Shown in pieces: positions 6,958 to 14,671 of a stretch of 22,844 nucleotides of DNA. The notes under the pieces are model-generated. The model was not told the origin of the DNA. It saw nothing but the letters and a program-made list of their open reading frames with translations, and did not search any database. This DNA comes from Candidatus Wirthbacteria bacterium CG2_30_54_11 (lineage in GTDB: Bacteria; Patescibacteriota; CG2-30-54-11), in assembly GCA_001873755.1 (NCBI GenBank), contig MNZT01000059.1:1-22844 (forward strand). Direction: 5' to 3'. How positions within the stretch are numbered: position 1 is the stretch's first letter; every line of letters begins with the position of its first letter. Made by a program: the position numbers and the translations under genes.

Positions 6958-7440
6958 GTGGAATTCAAATCCATCCCGATCGAGAAGCCGGGGGATGTCA
7001 ATTTCATCCTCGGGCAGGCTCACTTCATCAAAACCGTAGAAGATCTCCACGAAGCCATCGTCAATGTGAATCCCCAGATCAATTTCGGTCTGGCTTTTGC
7101 CGAGGCGTCCGGTCCGTGTCTGATCAGAAAAAGTGGTAACAAGCCGGAACTGATCGCTATCGCCGTGAAGAATGTCCAGGCGATAGCTGCCGGACATTGC
7201 TTCATGATCGTGCTCGGGAATGCCTATCCCATCAATATACTTCCTGCGATCCGCGAAGTCCGGGAGGTCTGTCAGATCTACTGTGCGACCGGCAACCCCA
7301 CGCAGGTCATCGTGGCGGAAACCGACCAGGGCAGAGGAATTATGGGTATCATCGACGGCGACAGTCCAAAAGGGGTAGAGACCGAAGAGGATGTCCGCAA
7401 ACGGAAAGACTTCCTGCGGATGTTCGGCTATAAGCTGTGA
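6958..7440 (+). CDS. Adenosine-specific kinase (DUF355 family)
   Basis: Small protein of the Adenosine_kin (PF04008/DUF355) family, first characterised from archaea as an adenosine-binding kinase. The family start (M-E-F-K-x-x-x-I-E-K-P) is clear, followed by GQAHFIKTVEDLHEAIV. Later blocks are GLAFAEASGPCLIR, the glycine-rich NAYPINILPAIREV, IYCATGNPTQVIVAETDQGRGIMGIIDG, and the C-terminal RKDFLRMFGYK. I chose the GTG at 6958 because GGAGGG at 6945-6950 is at good distance and the product matches the family start. The 37 bases upstream are very AT-rich, unlike the surroundings. Length is 160 residues. In vivo role is uncertain, and nucleoside salvage is the likely context. Confidence 0.9.
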   Translation: MEFKSIPIEKPGDVNFILGQAHFIKTVEDLHEAIVNVNPQINFGLAFAEASGPCLIRKSGNKPELIAIAVKNVQAIAAGHCFMIVLGNAYPINILPAIREVREVCQIYCATGNPTQVIVAETDQGRGIMGIIDGDSPKGVETEEDVRKRKDFLRMFGYKL

Positions 7441-7492
7441 GCTCTATTATTAAGTCCTAAGTCTTGATCCAAGCCGGGTGCAGTACAGGGCG

Positions 7493-7521
7493 TTGCTTTG
7501 GGTAGGCAATTGGGGTAAAAT
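7493..7521 (+). promoter_or_regulatory. Predicted promoter for murA operon
   Basis: TTGCTT at 7493-7498 and TAAAAT at 7516-7521 are separated by exactly 17 bp. This lies in the 119-bp gap before murA, which has no open frame of its own. Transcription would start near 7528. Ribosome binding site AGGA at 7548-7551 follows. Confidence 0.6.
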
Positions 7522-7559
7522 CGCTCGGGCATCAGCCTCGCTACGACAGGACGACGATC

Positions 7560-8813
7560 ATGTCAAAATTCATCATACAGGGTGGGCAGCCTCTGAGCGG
7601 CACCATCGAGATCAAAGGTGCAAAAAATGCAGCGCTGCCTCTCATAGCCAGCAGCATCCTCAGCCGGGAAAAATGCGTTTTCGGTCTGGTTCCCCGTATC
7701 TCCGATGTTCTTTCGCTTCTGGAGATCATGAAGTCCCTGGGTGCCAGAGTATCCTGGCAGGGTGAGGATACCCTGTCGATCACCTGCGATGCGATCGATA
7801 ACCGCGAACTGGATTACGATCTGGTCAGGCGGCTGCGAGCTTCGATACTACTGGTAGGGCCGCTTCTGGCTCGCTTCGGTGAGGTCAAGATCCCGTACCC
7901 GGGCGGTTGCCTCCTGGGCAGACGGCCGCTGGATGCACACTTCAGGGCGTTCGAAGCCCTCGGGGCCAGAGTAGAAGAGCGGGATGATCATTTTGTGGTC
8001 AAAGGACATGATTTCTCCTCCTCCCGGGTATTCCTCACGGAGGCGAGCGTGACGGCGACCGAAAACATTCTCATGCTTGCCAGCTCGTTTGAGGGAGAGG
8101 TAGTTATCAAAAATGCTGCCTGCGAACCGCATGTTGGCAATCTGGCGAAGTCTCTGGTGATCATGGGAGCCCATATAGAGGGGATCGGCACCAATACGCT
8201 GAGAGTCTGCGGCACCCGTACCCCTGGCGCCACGAGGATCGCGGTCGTGCCCGACCAGCTGGAGATCGGGAGCTTTGCGGCTGCCGCACTGGCGACCCGG
8301 GGCGAGATTGATCTGCATCCGGTGGAGCGGGATCTCATCGACCCGCTGCTGCTCAAGTTTGATGATATGGGAGCTTCATATACCCTGAAGGGTGATGTGC
8401 TGTCCATCTATCGGAACGACAGACTTTCGGCATTTCACCTGACCACTAATATCTGGCCCGGCTTCCCGACTGATCTGCAGGCACCGTTTGCCGTGCTCGC
8501 CACTCAGTGCCAGGGCAGCAGCATGGTGCATGACTGGATGTACGACGGCAGACTTTTCTACATCGACAAGCTGATCACCATGGGCGCCAACATCACCATG
8601 TGCGATCCGCACCGCATCATCGTATCCGGTCCGACCCAGCTGCGGGGCAAGGACATCGAAAGCCCGGATATCCGGGCTGGCATGGCCATGGTCATCGCCG
8701 CTCTCTGTGCCGAGGGGAAGAGTGTCATCGACCGGGTCGAGCTGGTGGACCGGGGGTATTATCAGATCGAGGAACGGCTCAGGTCACTGGGAGCCCGCAT
8801 AGAGAGAGTATAG
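7560..8813 (+). CDS. murA: UDP-N-acetylglucosamine 1-carboxyvinyltransferase
   Basis: Catalyses the first committed step of peptidoglycan synthesis, adding the enolpyruvyl group of phosphoenolpyruvate to UDP-GlcNAc in the cytoplasm. Lys22-Asn23 in KGAKNAALP and the active-site Cys117 in YPGGCLLGRRPLDAH are intact. A cysteine here means the fosfomycin-sensitive form by family rule. The late blocks DLQAPF, DWMYDGRLFY and RGYYQIEERLRSLGA are typical. ATG 7560 has AGGA at 7548-7551. Length 417 is normal. It is followed after 19 bases by mreB, linking wall precursor supply with shape control. Confidence 0.96.
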   Translation: MSKFIIQGGQPLSGTIEIKGAKNAALPLIASSILSREKCVFGLVPRISDVLSLLEIMKSLGARVSWQGEDTLSITCDAIDNRELDYDLVRRLRASILLVGPLLARFGEVKIPYPGGCLLGRRPLDAHFRAFEALGARVEERDDHFVVKGHDFSSSRVFLTEASVTATENILMLASSFEGEVVIKNAACEPHVGNLAKSLVIMGAHIEGIGTNTLRVCGTRTPGATRIAVVPDQLEIGSFAAAALATRGEIDLHPVERDLIDPLLLKFDDMGASYTLKGDVLSIYRNDRLSAFHLTTNIWPGFPTDLQAPFAVLATQCQGSSMVHDWMYDGRLFYIDKLITMGANITMCDPHRIIVSGPTQLRGKDIESPDIRAGMAMVIAALCAEGKSVIDRVELVDRGYYQIEERLRSLGARIERV

Positions 8814-8832
8814 ATCTATTTGGACTAAAACC

Positions 8833-9837
8833 ATGTTCACCAAACGTATAGGGATCGACCTCGGCACCGCCAATGTCATCGTGTATGTGAGTGGCAAGGG
8901 GATCGCGATCAACGAGCCTTCGGTAGTTGCCATCTCGGATGACAACAAGATCCTGGCCGTGGGCAAGGAAGCCAAGGAAATGCTGGGCAAGACGCCCGGC
9001 AACATCACGGCGAGCCGGCCCATGCGCGACGGCGTCATCGCCGACTATGTGGTGACCGAGGCCATGCTCAGGTACTTCATCAACAAAGTCTACGGCAGTT
9101 TCCGCCTGTTCCGTCCGGAAGTCATGATCTGCGTACCGACCGGGGTCACCAGTACGGAGCGCAGAGCAGTCCTGGACGCCGCTATTCAGGCTGGAGCGAG
9201 AGCTGCCTATCTCATTGAGGAGCCTCTGGCTGCTGCTATCGGCGCCGGTATCCCCATCGCTCAGCCGAGCGGATCGATGATTATCGACATGGGGGGCGGG
9301 ACGACCGGCGTCGCCGTGATCTCCTTGGGGGGCGTGGTGGTCAGCAAATCAGTGAGAGTCGGCGGCAACAAACTTGATGAGGCCATTTCAAATTATGTCA
9401 GGCGTAAATACAATCTCATGATCGGAGAGCAGACCGCCGAAGAGATAAAGATCCAGGTCGGCAGCGCCATGGAGATGGAACAGGAAGATCAGATGGAGGT
9501 CAGGGGGAGAGATCTGCTGGCCGGACTTCCGCGTACGATCTATGTCAAAACCAATGAGGTCTTCGAAGCCATCCAGCAGCCGCTCACTCAGGTCATCAAT
9601 ACCATCCGGGCTGTGCTCGAGCAGACGCCGCCGGAGCTGTCCTCGGATATTGTCGATAAAGGCATTGTCCTCAGCGGTGGCGGGGCGCTGCTGCGGAACA
9701 TGGACCAGCTCATCATGGATTCTACCCAGGTCTCCTGCTATGTGGCCGAAGACCCTCTCCTCTGTGTGGCCAAGGGGACGGGAGCGGCACTGGAACATCT
9801 GGATGCGTATAAAAAAGCAGTGCTGGGAAGACGTTAA
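8833..9837 (+). CDS. mreB: Rod-shape actin homologue MreB/Mbl
   Basis: Bacterial actin that forms membrane-associated filaments guiding cell-wall synthesis. The actin-fold ATP site is intact: phosphate-1 loop IDLGTAN at 8-14, phosphate-2 IIDMGGGTT at 150-158, and adenosine motif SGGGALLRNMD at 281-291. VPTGVTSTERRAV and YLIEEPLAAAIGAG are characteristic of MreB. Length 334 is normal. mreC, mreD, rodA and pbp2 genes do not follow. The next gene is a membrane methyltransferase only 15 bases away. Confidence 0.95.
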   Translation: MFTKRIGIDLGTANVIVYVSGKGIAINEPSVVAISDDNKILAVGKEAKEMLGKTPGNITASRPMRDGVIADYVVTEAMLRYFINKVYGSFRLFRPEVMICVPTGVTSTERRAVLDAAIQAGARAAYLIEEPLAAAIGAGIPIAQPSGSMIIDMGGGTTGVAVISLGGVVVSKSVRVGGNKLDEAISNYVRRKYNLMIGEQTAEEIKIQVGSAMEMEQEDQMEVRGRDLLAGLPRTIYVKTNEVFEAIQQPLTQVINTIRAVLEQTPPELSSDIVDKGIVLSGGGALLRNMDQLIMDSTQVSCYVAEDPLLCVAKGTGAALEHLDAYKKAVLGRR

Positions 9838-9852
9838 TTTCAAAGGAGCGTT

Positions 9853-10422
9853 TTGATCATCATCGCTGTCGTCATCCTCTACCTGACCCTGCTTTCTATT
9901 GGCCTTTTTTTCTCACTGTATTTCCCCATCAGGATGATATCCCTGCTCATGTCAGATCATTACGGAGCTCCTTTTGTCCCTCTGGAGGAGGACATCGTGT
10001 CGCGTATGGTAGACATGGCTGAGCTGAAACCGGGGCAGAAGGTCTATGATCTGGGCAGCGGCGACGGACGGATCCTGTTCCGCGCCACCAGAAGTGCTGA
10101 CGTGACAGCCTGCGGGTACGAGATTGCCATCTATCCCTATATCCTTTGTCGCTTGCGGCTTTGGCGGAACCGAACCCTGCGCAAAGGCATAACGGTAGAG
10201 CGCAAGAATTTTTTCCATCAGGACCTCAGTTCCGCTGCCGTGGTATTCCTGTACCAGCAGCCGAAAGTCCTCCTGAAGCTGAGAGACAAATTTCTCTCTG
10301 AGCTGAAACCGGGGACGAAAGTCATCTCGGCACGATTTGCTTTCGATGCCTGGAATCCGGCATCGACTGACCGTTCGCTCAAATATCCTATCTACCTCTA
10401 TCTTGTGCCCCAGCAGGCCTGA
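9853..10422 (+). CDS. Membrane-anchored FAM173-like class I methyltransferase
   Basis: Residues 2-24 form one strong membrane helix. The rest is a SAM-binding Rossmann domain with motif I DLGSGDGR at 66-73 and the acidic GYE at 88-90. The order of blocks (FVPLEEDIVSRMVDMA, VYDLGSGDGRI, GYE, NFFHQDLSS, VVFLYQQPKVLLKL, ELKPGTKVISARF) matches the FAM173/ANTKMT family. Its eukaryotic members are membrane-anchored protein-lysine methyltransferases of mitochondrial inner-membrane proteins. The substrate in bacteria is not known to me. I use the TTG at 9853, preceded by AAGGAG at 9843-9848 with a short spacing. No ATG occurs in frame before residue 33. Length 189. It sits between mreB and glycosyltransferases. 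Confidence 0.82.
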   Translation: MIIIAVVILYLTLLSIGLFFSLYFPIRMISLLMSDHYGAPFVPLEEDIVSRMVDMAELKPGQKVYDLGSGDGRILFRATRSADVTACGYEIAIYPYILCRLRLWRNRTLRKGITVERKNFFHQDLSSAAVVFLYQQPKVLLKLRDKFLSELKPGTKVISARFAFDAWNPASTDRSLKYPIYLYLVPQQA

Positions 10423-10435
10423 CGCGGGAGTCCGT

Positions 10436-11656
10436 ATGAAGATCGCACTGGTACACGACTATCTCAACCAATGGGGCGGAGCAGAAGAAGTCCTGCTCGT
10501 GCTTCATGAGCTGTTTCCCGACGCACCGATCTATACTCTTTTTTATGATCGTGAGCACAGTGCGATTCCCCAAAACATAGCTTTTCCGCCTGAACAAGAG
10601 GGGCAGTGGCCAAAAGATTTACTCCACATGTCAGGCCTGCAGCGTCTTCCTGCCTGGCTGAGGGGGAGCCGGTTGCTCATGCCGGTGTATCCCACGGCGG
10701 TAGAGATGTTCGACCTTTCAGCCTATGATATTGTCATTTCCGACAGCAGCGCTTTTTCCAAAGGGATTTTGACCAGACCCGGCGCCGTACACATCTGCTA
10801 CTGCCACAGCCCGACGCGGTACCTGTGGGACTGGCATGAACGGTATATCCAGGAACAGCGCCTCAACTGGTTTTCCAAGGCTTTTATCGTGCCTTTTCTC
10901 AGCTATCTGAGGATCTGGGACCGGTGGGCTGCAGACAGGGTCGACATATTTCTGGCAAATTCGAAGAACGTCCAGGCCCGGATCCAAAAATACTATGGCC
11001 GGGAGTCCCAGGTGGTCTACCCGCCGGTGGGGGTAGAGGTGAGAGCAGAAGAACTGGATAGCTGTCAGATAGACCGCACCATACCGGATATTTATGACGG
11101 CGTAGAGAGAGATATTCCATATTACTTGATAGTAGCGCGACTCTCCGCCTACAAGAAGATTGAGCTGGCGGTCGATGCCTGTAACCGTCTGCAGCTGCCG
11201 CTGGTCATCGTCGGTACCGGCCGGGAGGAGAAGAAACTCCGGCGCCTGGCCTGGGGCAGTGTCCGGTTTGCAGGTCAGGTGATCCGCACGGAGCTGGACG
11301 GCTATTACCGGAAGTGCAAAGCTCTCCTGATGCCGGGGACTGAGGATTTTGGCATGGTCATGGCCGAAGCCATGTCATTTGGCAAGCCGGTCATAGCGTA
11401 TAGGGACGGCGGAGCCATGGAGATCGTCGAAGAGGGTACGAGCGGTGAATTCTTTGACCGCGAGAGCACCCGTTCGCTCATGGATACCCTGCGGCGTTTC
11501 GAAGATTCATGGAGGGCCGGGGGCTATGATGCCAGGGCTATCCATGGTCAGGCACAGCGTTTTGATACCCGGCATTTCAAGGACGCGATCCGGGAGATAG
11601 TAGCGAAAGTTTCGAAAACTATCATGCCCTTGCAGCCAGGCAGGGATGAACCATGA
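10436..11656 (+). CDS. Glycosyltransferase family 4 (WbaZ/mannosyltransferase-like)
   Basis: GT-B fold retaining glycosyltransferase, likely cytoplasmic or membrane-peripheral, adding a sugar from a nucleotide donor to a lipid-linked glycan. It begins MKIALVHDYLNQWGGAE, the acceptor-side loop of GT4 enzymes. CYCHSPTRYLWD and ANSKNVQARIQKYY belong to the N-domain, and VARLSAYKK and VIVGTGREEKKLRRLA to the donor domain. The E-x7-E pair is Glu303 and Glu311 in TEDFGMVMAEAMSFGKP. ATG 10436 is preceded by GGGAG, and longer in-frame starts lie inside the upstream gene. Length 406. Donor and acceptor sugars cannot be assigned. Overlaps the next gene by four bases (ATGA). Confidence 0.9.
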   Translation: MKIALVHDYLNQWGGAEEVLLVLHELFPDAPIYTLFYDREHSAIPQNIAFPPEQEGQWPKDLLHMSGLQRLPAWLRGSRLLMPVYPTAVEMFDLSAYDIVISDSSAFSKGILTRPGAVHICYCHSPTRYLWDWHERYIQEQRLNWFSKAFIVPFLSYLRIWDRWAADRVDIFLANSKNVQARIQKYYGRESQVVYPPVGVEVRAEELDSCQIDRTIPDIYDGVERDIPYYLIVARLSAYKKIELAVDACNRLQLPLVIVGTGREEKKLRRLAWGSVRFAGQVIRTELDGYYRKCKALLMPGTEDFGMVMAEAMSFGKPVIAYRDGGAMEIVEEGTSGEFFDRESTRSLMDTLRRFEDSWRAGGYDARAIHGQAQRFDTRHFKDAIREIVAKVSKTIMPLQPGRDEP

Positions 11657-12429
11657 ACTGCGTGATCGGCGGCATCAGAGTTGATTTTGTCCCGCTTTCA
11701 TCTGCGCTGGAGATGTTCCAGGCGTGGATGAATTCTGATACTCAGAGGTATGCGACCACACCGAATCCCGAGATGATCATGGCCGCTCAGAGAGACGCCG
11801 AATTCGCCGCCATACTCAACCAGGCAGATCTGGCGATCGCGGACGGCGCAGGTCTCGTCTGGGCAGCCCGGATGTTGTATGGTACAGCTCAATCGTACCC
11901 GCGGCTGGCCGGAGTAGATCTGATGGAAGCGGTCTGTGCGCAGGCGGCGCAAAAGGGCTGGCGGATCTTTCTCCTCGGCGGAGAAAGAAAAAGTACGACC
12001 GGCTGTAGTGAGGTTCTGGAAAAGCGGTATCCAGGCTTGAAAATATGTGGCTCAAACAGTGAATCATTTACCTCCGAGTCGTCAGATGCGATCATGGCTG
12101 CCGTTCAGGCAAGCGGTCCGGTGGATATCCTCTTCGTGGCCTACGGGGCGCCCAGGCAGGAAAAATGGATTGCCGGGAATCTCCCTCTTCTTCCTCAGGT
12201 GAAGATCGCCATGGGAGTCGGCGGGTCATTTGACTACCTGTCCGGAAGGCAGTTACGAGCACCGAAGCTGCTTCGGCGAGCCGGTCTGGAATGGCTGTTC
12301 AGGCTGGTACGACAGCCCTGGCGCCTGCGGCGTATGTTAGCGCTGCCACAATTCGTGGTCATGGTTTTGAAAGAAAAAAGGAAAAAGAGTAGAATAGGGA
12401 AGTTGTCGCCCAAGGATCTACCCAAATAG
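11653..12429 (+). CDS. WecG/TagA/CpsF-family glycosyltransferase (GT26)
   Basis: Family that transfers N-acetylmannosamine-type or related sugars to undecaprenyl-linked intermediates (WecG for enterobacterial common antigen, TagA for teichoic acid). The hallmarks are present: TTPNPEM at 35-41, ADGAGLVW at 63-70, FLLGG at 106-110, YGAPRQEKW at 164-172, GVGGSFDYLSG at 188-198 and the C-terminal RRAGLEWLFRLVRQPWR. The basic amphipathic C-terminus is the expected membrane-contact region. Length 258 is normal. Start ATG overlaps the upstream GT4 stop. Placed between two GT4 enzymes, it indicates a surface polysaccharide pathway. The exact sugar is unknown. Confidence 0.93.
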   Translation: MNCVIGGIRVDFVPLSSALEMFQAWMNSDTQRYATTPNPEMIMAAQRDAEFAAILNQADLAIADGAGLVWAARMLYGTAQSYPRLAGVDLMEAVCAQAAQKGWRIFLLGGERKSTTGCSEVLEKRYPGLKICGSNSESFTSESSDAIMAAVQASGPVDILFVAYGAPRQEKWIAGNLPLLPQVKIAMGVGGSFDYLSGRQLRAPKLLRRAGLEWLFRLVRQPWRLRRMLALPQFVVMVLKEKRKKSRIGKLSPKDLPK

Positions 12430-12442
12430 AGCCGGTGTCCGC

Positions 12443-13678
12443 ATGCTGATCGGTATCGACGCCTCGCGCGCAAACAGGAACAATCGAAGCGGGATCGAGA
12501 ATTATTCCCTGCAGATGACCCTTGCCCTCATCCGGCAGAAGTCAGGCCATCGGTTTGTGCTCTATATCAGAGAGCCGCCTGTCGCGGAACTTCAGAACCT
12601 GCCGGGGAGGGTTGAAGTAAAGATCATAAGCAATCCTTCCTGGTGGAGCTCCTGCCGCAGGATCTTGCGGTTTCTCCCGCAGCTTTGGACGCATATTGCC
12701 CTTCGGGCCGAACTGAAGAAGGCTCCCGTCGACCTGCTGTTCATACCGGGTCATGTAGTGCCTCTGGGCTACAGCGGCAGGTGCATCGTGACCATTCACG
12801 ACCTCGGGTATGAATTTGTGCCGGAACACTATTCTCTGTTTGAACGTCTTTATCTGCGTTTCAGCACATCGTACTCAGCCCGCAGGGCCGGGACCGTCAT
12901 CACGGTCTCGGATAAGACCAGACAGGATCTGATGCGCTTTGTTCACCTGCCTGCTGAACGCATCCACGTGCTCCACCCGGGCTATGCTGCGGACCTGTTC
13001 AAGCCGCGTACGACGCGTACTGTTCATGCGATCCAGAAGAAATATGATCTCTCGTCACCATATATTATTTTCGTTGGCAATGTCACGACCAAGAAAGGTC
13101 TGGAAACACTGATCGAGGGTTTCAGTCTGTTCTTGTTTGAGAAGCAGCAGAATCAATTCGAAACACGCCTCGAGAAAGCTGCCGGCAGTTCAAAAGCAGT
13201 TGAAACAGAGCAGGAAGGGAGTGATGCATTTGAAACTTCAGCGCTGGATCTCGTGATCATCGGGTCAGGAAAAGAGGATTACAAGAATTCTCTCCTCGCT
13301 CTGGCAGATAAATACCGGGTAGCAGACAGGGTGCACTTCCTGGGGTTTGTCGAGGATGCTGATCTCTGCCACCTGCTGAGCGGAGCAAAAGCCTATGTTC
13401 AGCCATCCCATTATGAGGGGTTCGGGATCCCGGTCGTGGAAGCCATGGCCAGCGGCGTCCCTGTCATCGTGACTGATGCGGGAGGACTTCTGGAAGTGGT
13501 GGAAGACGCCGGTCAGGTCTGCAAAGCAGGTGATGCGCCTGATCTCTCTCGTGGGCTTCATACCCTTCTCGACGATGAAACCATCCGGCAGTCCTGGATC
13601 AAAAAAGGCCTGGCCCGGGTTCACCTTTTCAATTGGGATGAGGCTGCGGGTTCTTTGCTGCAGCTGATCGGGGATTAA
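12443..13678 (+). CDS. Glycosyltransferase family 4 with internal insert
   Basis: GT-B retaining glycosyltransferase related to bacterial mannosyl/rhamnosyl transferases (MLIGIDASRANRNNRSGIENYS at the start, then TIHDLGYEFVPEHYS and ITVSDKTRQDL). The donor domain has FVGNVTTKKGLETLIEGF, IIGSGKEDYK and the E-x7-E pair Glu325/Glu333 in HYEGFGIPVVEAMASGVPV. Residues 233-266, rich in Glu, Gln, Ser and Lys, interrupt the usual short link between the helix after KKGLETLIEGF and the strand LVIIGSG. They look like an added, probably disordered loop. Length 411. ATG 12443 has only a weak ribosome binding site. It closes the three-gene glycan cluster. Confidence 0.9.
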   Translation: MLIGIDASRANRNNRSGIENYSLQMTLALIRQKSGHRFVLYIREPPVAELQNLPGRVEVKIISNPSWWSSCRRILRFLPQLWTHIALRAELKKAPVDLLFIPGHVVPLGYSGRCIVTIHDLGYEFVPEHYSLFERLYLRFSTSYSARRAGTVITVSDKTRQDLMRFVHLPAERIHVLHPGYAADLFKPRTTRTVHAIQKKYDLSSPYIIFVGNVTTKKGLETLIEGFSLFLFEKQQNQFETRLEKAAGSSKAVETEQEGSDAFETSALDLVIIGSGKEDYKNSLLALADKYRVADRVHFLGFVEDADLCHLLSGAKAYVQPSHYEGFGIPVVEAMASGVPVIVTDAGGLLEVVEDAGQVCKAGDAPDLSRGLHTLLDDETIRQSWIKKGLARVHLFNWDEAAGSLLQLIGD

Positions 13679-13687
13679 TGCCCAGGC

Positions 13688-13716
13688 TTGACTTTATCTG
13701 AGTTTATTCTTAAGCT
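13688..13716 (+). promoter_or_regulatory. Predicted promoter for rpmB
   Basis: TTGACT at 13688-13693 is close to the -35 consensus and is followed after 17 bp by TAAGCT, a weak -10. It lies in the 82-bp gap between the glycosyltransferase and rpmB. A short GCGC inverted repeat at 13723-13726/13732-13735 is in the presumed leader. Confidence 0.35.
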
Positions 13717-13760
13717 GATACAGCGCTTTTCGCGCAAAGTATTTAGAAAGGGTATCATCC

Positions 13761-13937
13761 ATGTCTATCAAATGCGATATCTGTGGTAAAGGTTCCATGG
13801 TCGGCAGAAACGTCCCCCATAGCAAACACCGTACCAAGAAAACATTTCTCCCCAACCTGCAGTCACACAAGGTGATGGTAGAGGGCGTGAAGAAAAAATT
13901 AAAGCTCTGCACGAGTTGCCTCAAGACGATCTCCTGA
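13761..13937 (+). CDS. rpmB: 50S ribosomal protein L28, zinc-binding form
   Basis: A 58-residue gene. L28 sits in the large ribosomal subunit near the E-site side. The product starts MSIKCDICGKGSMVGRNV, the L28 signature, followed by HSKHRTKKTFLPNLQ, and ends with LCTSCLKTIS. The two CxxC pairs (Cys5/Cys8 and Cys50/Cys53) make the four-cysteine zinc ribbon of the C+ form. The start has AAGGG about eight bases upstream. Antisense to it runs a longer but meaningless open frame. The gene stands alone between glycosyltransferases and a membrane protease. Confidence 0.95.
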   Translation: MSIKCDICGKGSMVGRNVPHSKHRTKKTFLPNLQSHKVMVEGVKKKLKLCTSCLKTIS

Positions 13938-13995
13938 ATCGGCCCAGGATTCGTGCTTTGCTTACTCATACTGAATTGCCAAAGGCGAGGGTAGT

Positions 13996-14619
13996 ATGTT
14001 ACTCGATTTGTTTCGTGGCAATGTGGATTTGATGACTTTTTTCTTTGGCCTGGTGGCCATCATCATAGCGGTCACTCTGCATGAGTTCAGTCATGCGCTG
14101 GTGGCTACGCTGCTTGGCGATCCTACTCCAAAGATGAGGCACAGACTTACACTTGACCCGAGTTCGCACCTCGACCCCATGGGTTTTTTCATGCTGCTGC
14201 TGGTGGGTTTTGGATGGGGCAAACCGGTTCCCATCAACCCTGTTCAGATCAGAAGAGGCAGATTCGGGGTAGCTCTGGTCAGCTTGGCCGGGCCGGTGTC
14301 CAATATGCTGATCGCCACGGCTTTCGGGCTTGCGGTCAGATTTGATCTGATCCCGTATTCCCAGCAGATCTTTGCGTTGGTGCTGGCATTGATCAGCATC
14401 AATCTCGGTCTGGCGGTGTTCAATCTGCTGCCGTTCGGACCTTTGGACGGGTACAAGATCGCGCTCGGGCTGCTTCCGGCGAGATGGGCCTACAAACTCG
14501 CACGGACCCAGTCGGCCGCAAATGGCCTCATGTGGCTTCTGATCGCCTCTCTGTTCCTGTTCGACCCTGTCTATCGGATGGTTCAGCAGTGGTTTTTCAG
14601 GGTGGTGGTTGGGGTTTGA
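13996..14619 (+). CDS. Site-2-protease family intramembrane metalloprotease (M50)
   Basis: Polytopic zinc metalloprotease. The zinc motif HEFSH is at 29-33 inside the first core helix, and NLLPFGPLDG at 143-152 supplies the third zinc ligand (Asp). GFGWGKPVPIN at 71-81 and SLAGPVSNM are characteristic of the compact, PDZ-less subgroup related to SpoIVFB/YwhC. About five to six membrane segments are visible. It has 207 residues. Such enzymes cut membrane-bound regulators or signal-peptide remnants, and the substrate here is unknown. ATG 13996 is preceded by GAGGG. The 6S-like RNA promoter begins 17 bases after its stop. Confidence 0.92.
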   Translation: MLLDLFRGNVDLMTFFFGLVAIIIAVTLHEFSHALVATLLGDPTPKMRHRLTLDPSSHLDPMGFFMLLLVGFGWGKPVPINPVQIRRGRFGVALVSLAGPVSNMLIATAFGLAVRFDLIPYSQQIFALVLALISINLGLAVFNLLPFGPLDGYKIALGLLPARWAYKLARTQSAANGLMWLLIASLFLFDPVYRMVQQWFFRVVVGV

Positions 14620-14636
14620 CGGGGTAGCCGATTTGG

Positions 14637-14665
14637 TTGTCGGTCTTATGTTTGTGTGCTATAGT
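14637..14665 (+). promoter_or_regulatory. Strong predicted promoter of the 6S-like RNA
   Basis: TTGTCG at 14637-14642, exactly 17 bp, then TATAGT at 14660-14665. TG at 14657-14658 adds an extended -10. The predicted start is near 14672, which is just where the 5' arm of a closing RNA stem begins. It is one of the best promoters in the window. Confidence 0.7.
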
Positions 14666-14671
14666 ACCGAT

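Noticed and set aside
9388..9843. Minus-strand frame at the end of mreB
   Set aside because: Shadow of mreB. It reads low-complexity charged sequence with no start signals.
13694..13969. Minus-strand frame covering rpmB
   Set aside because: The plus strand encodes a textbook zinc-type L28 at 13761-13937. The antisense frame has no support.
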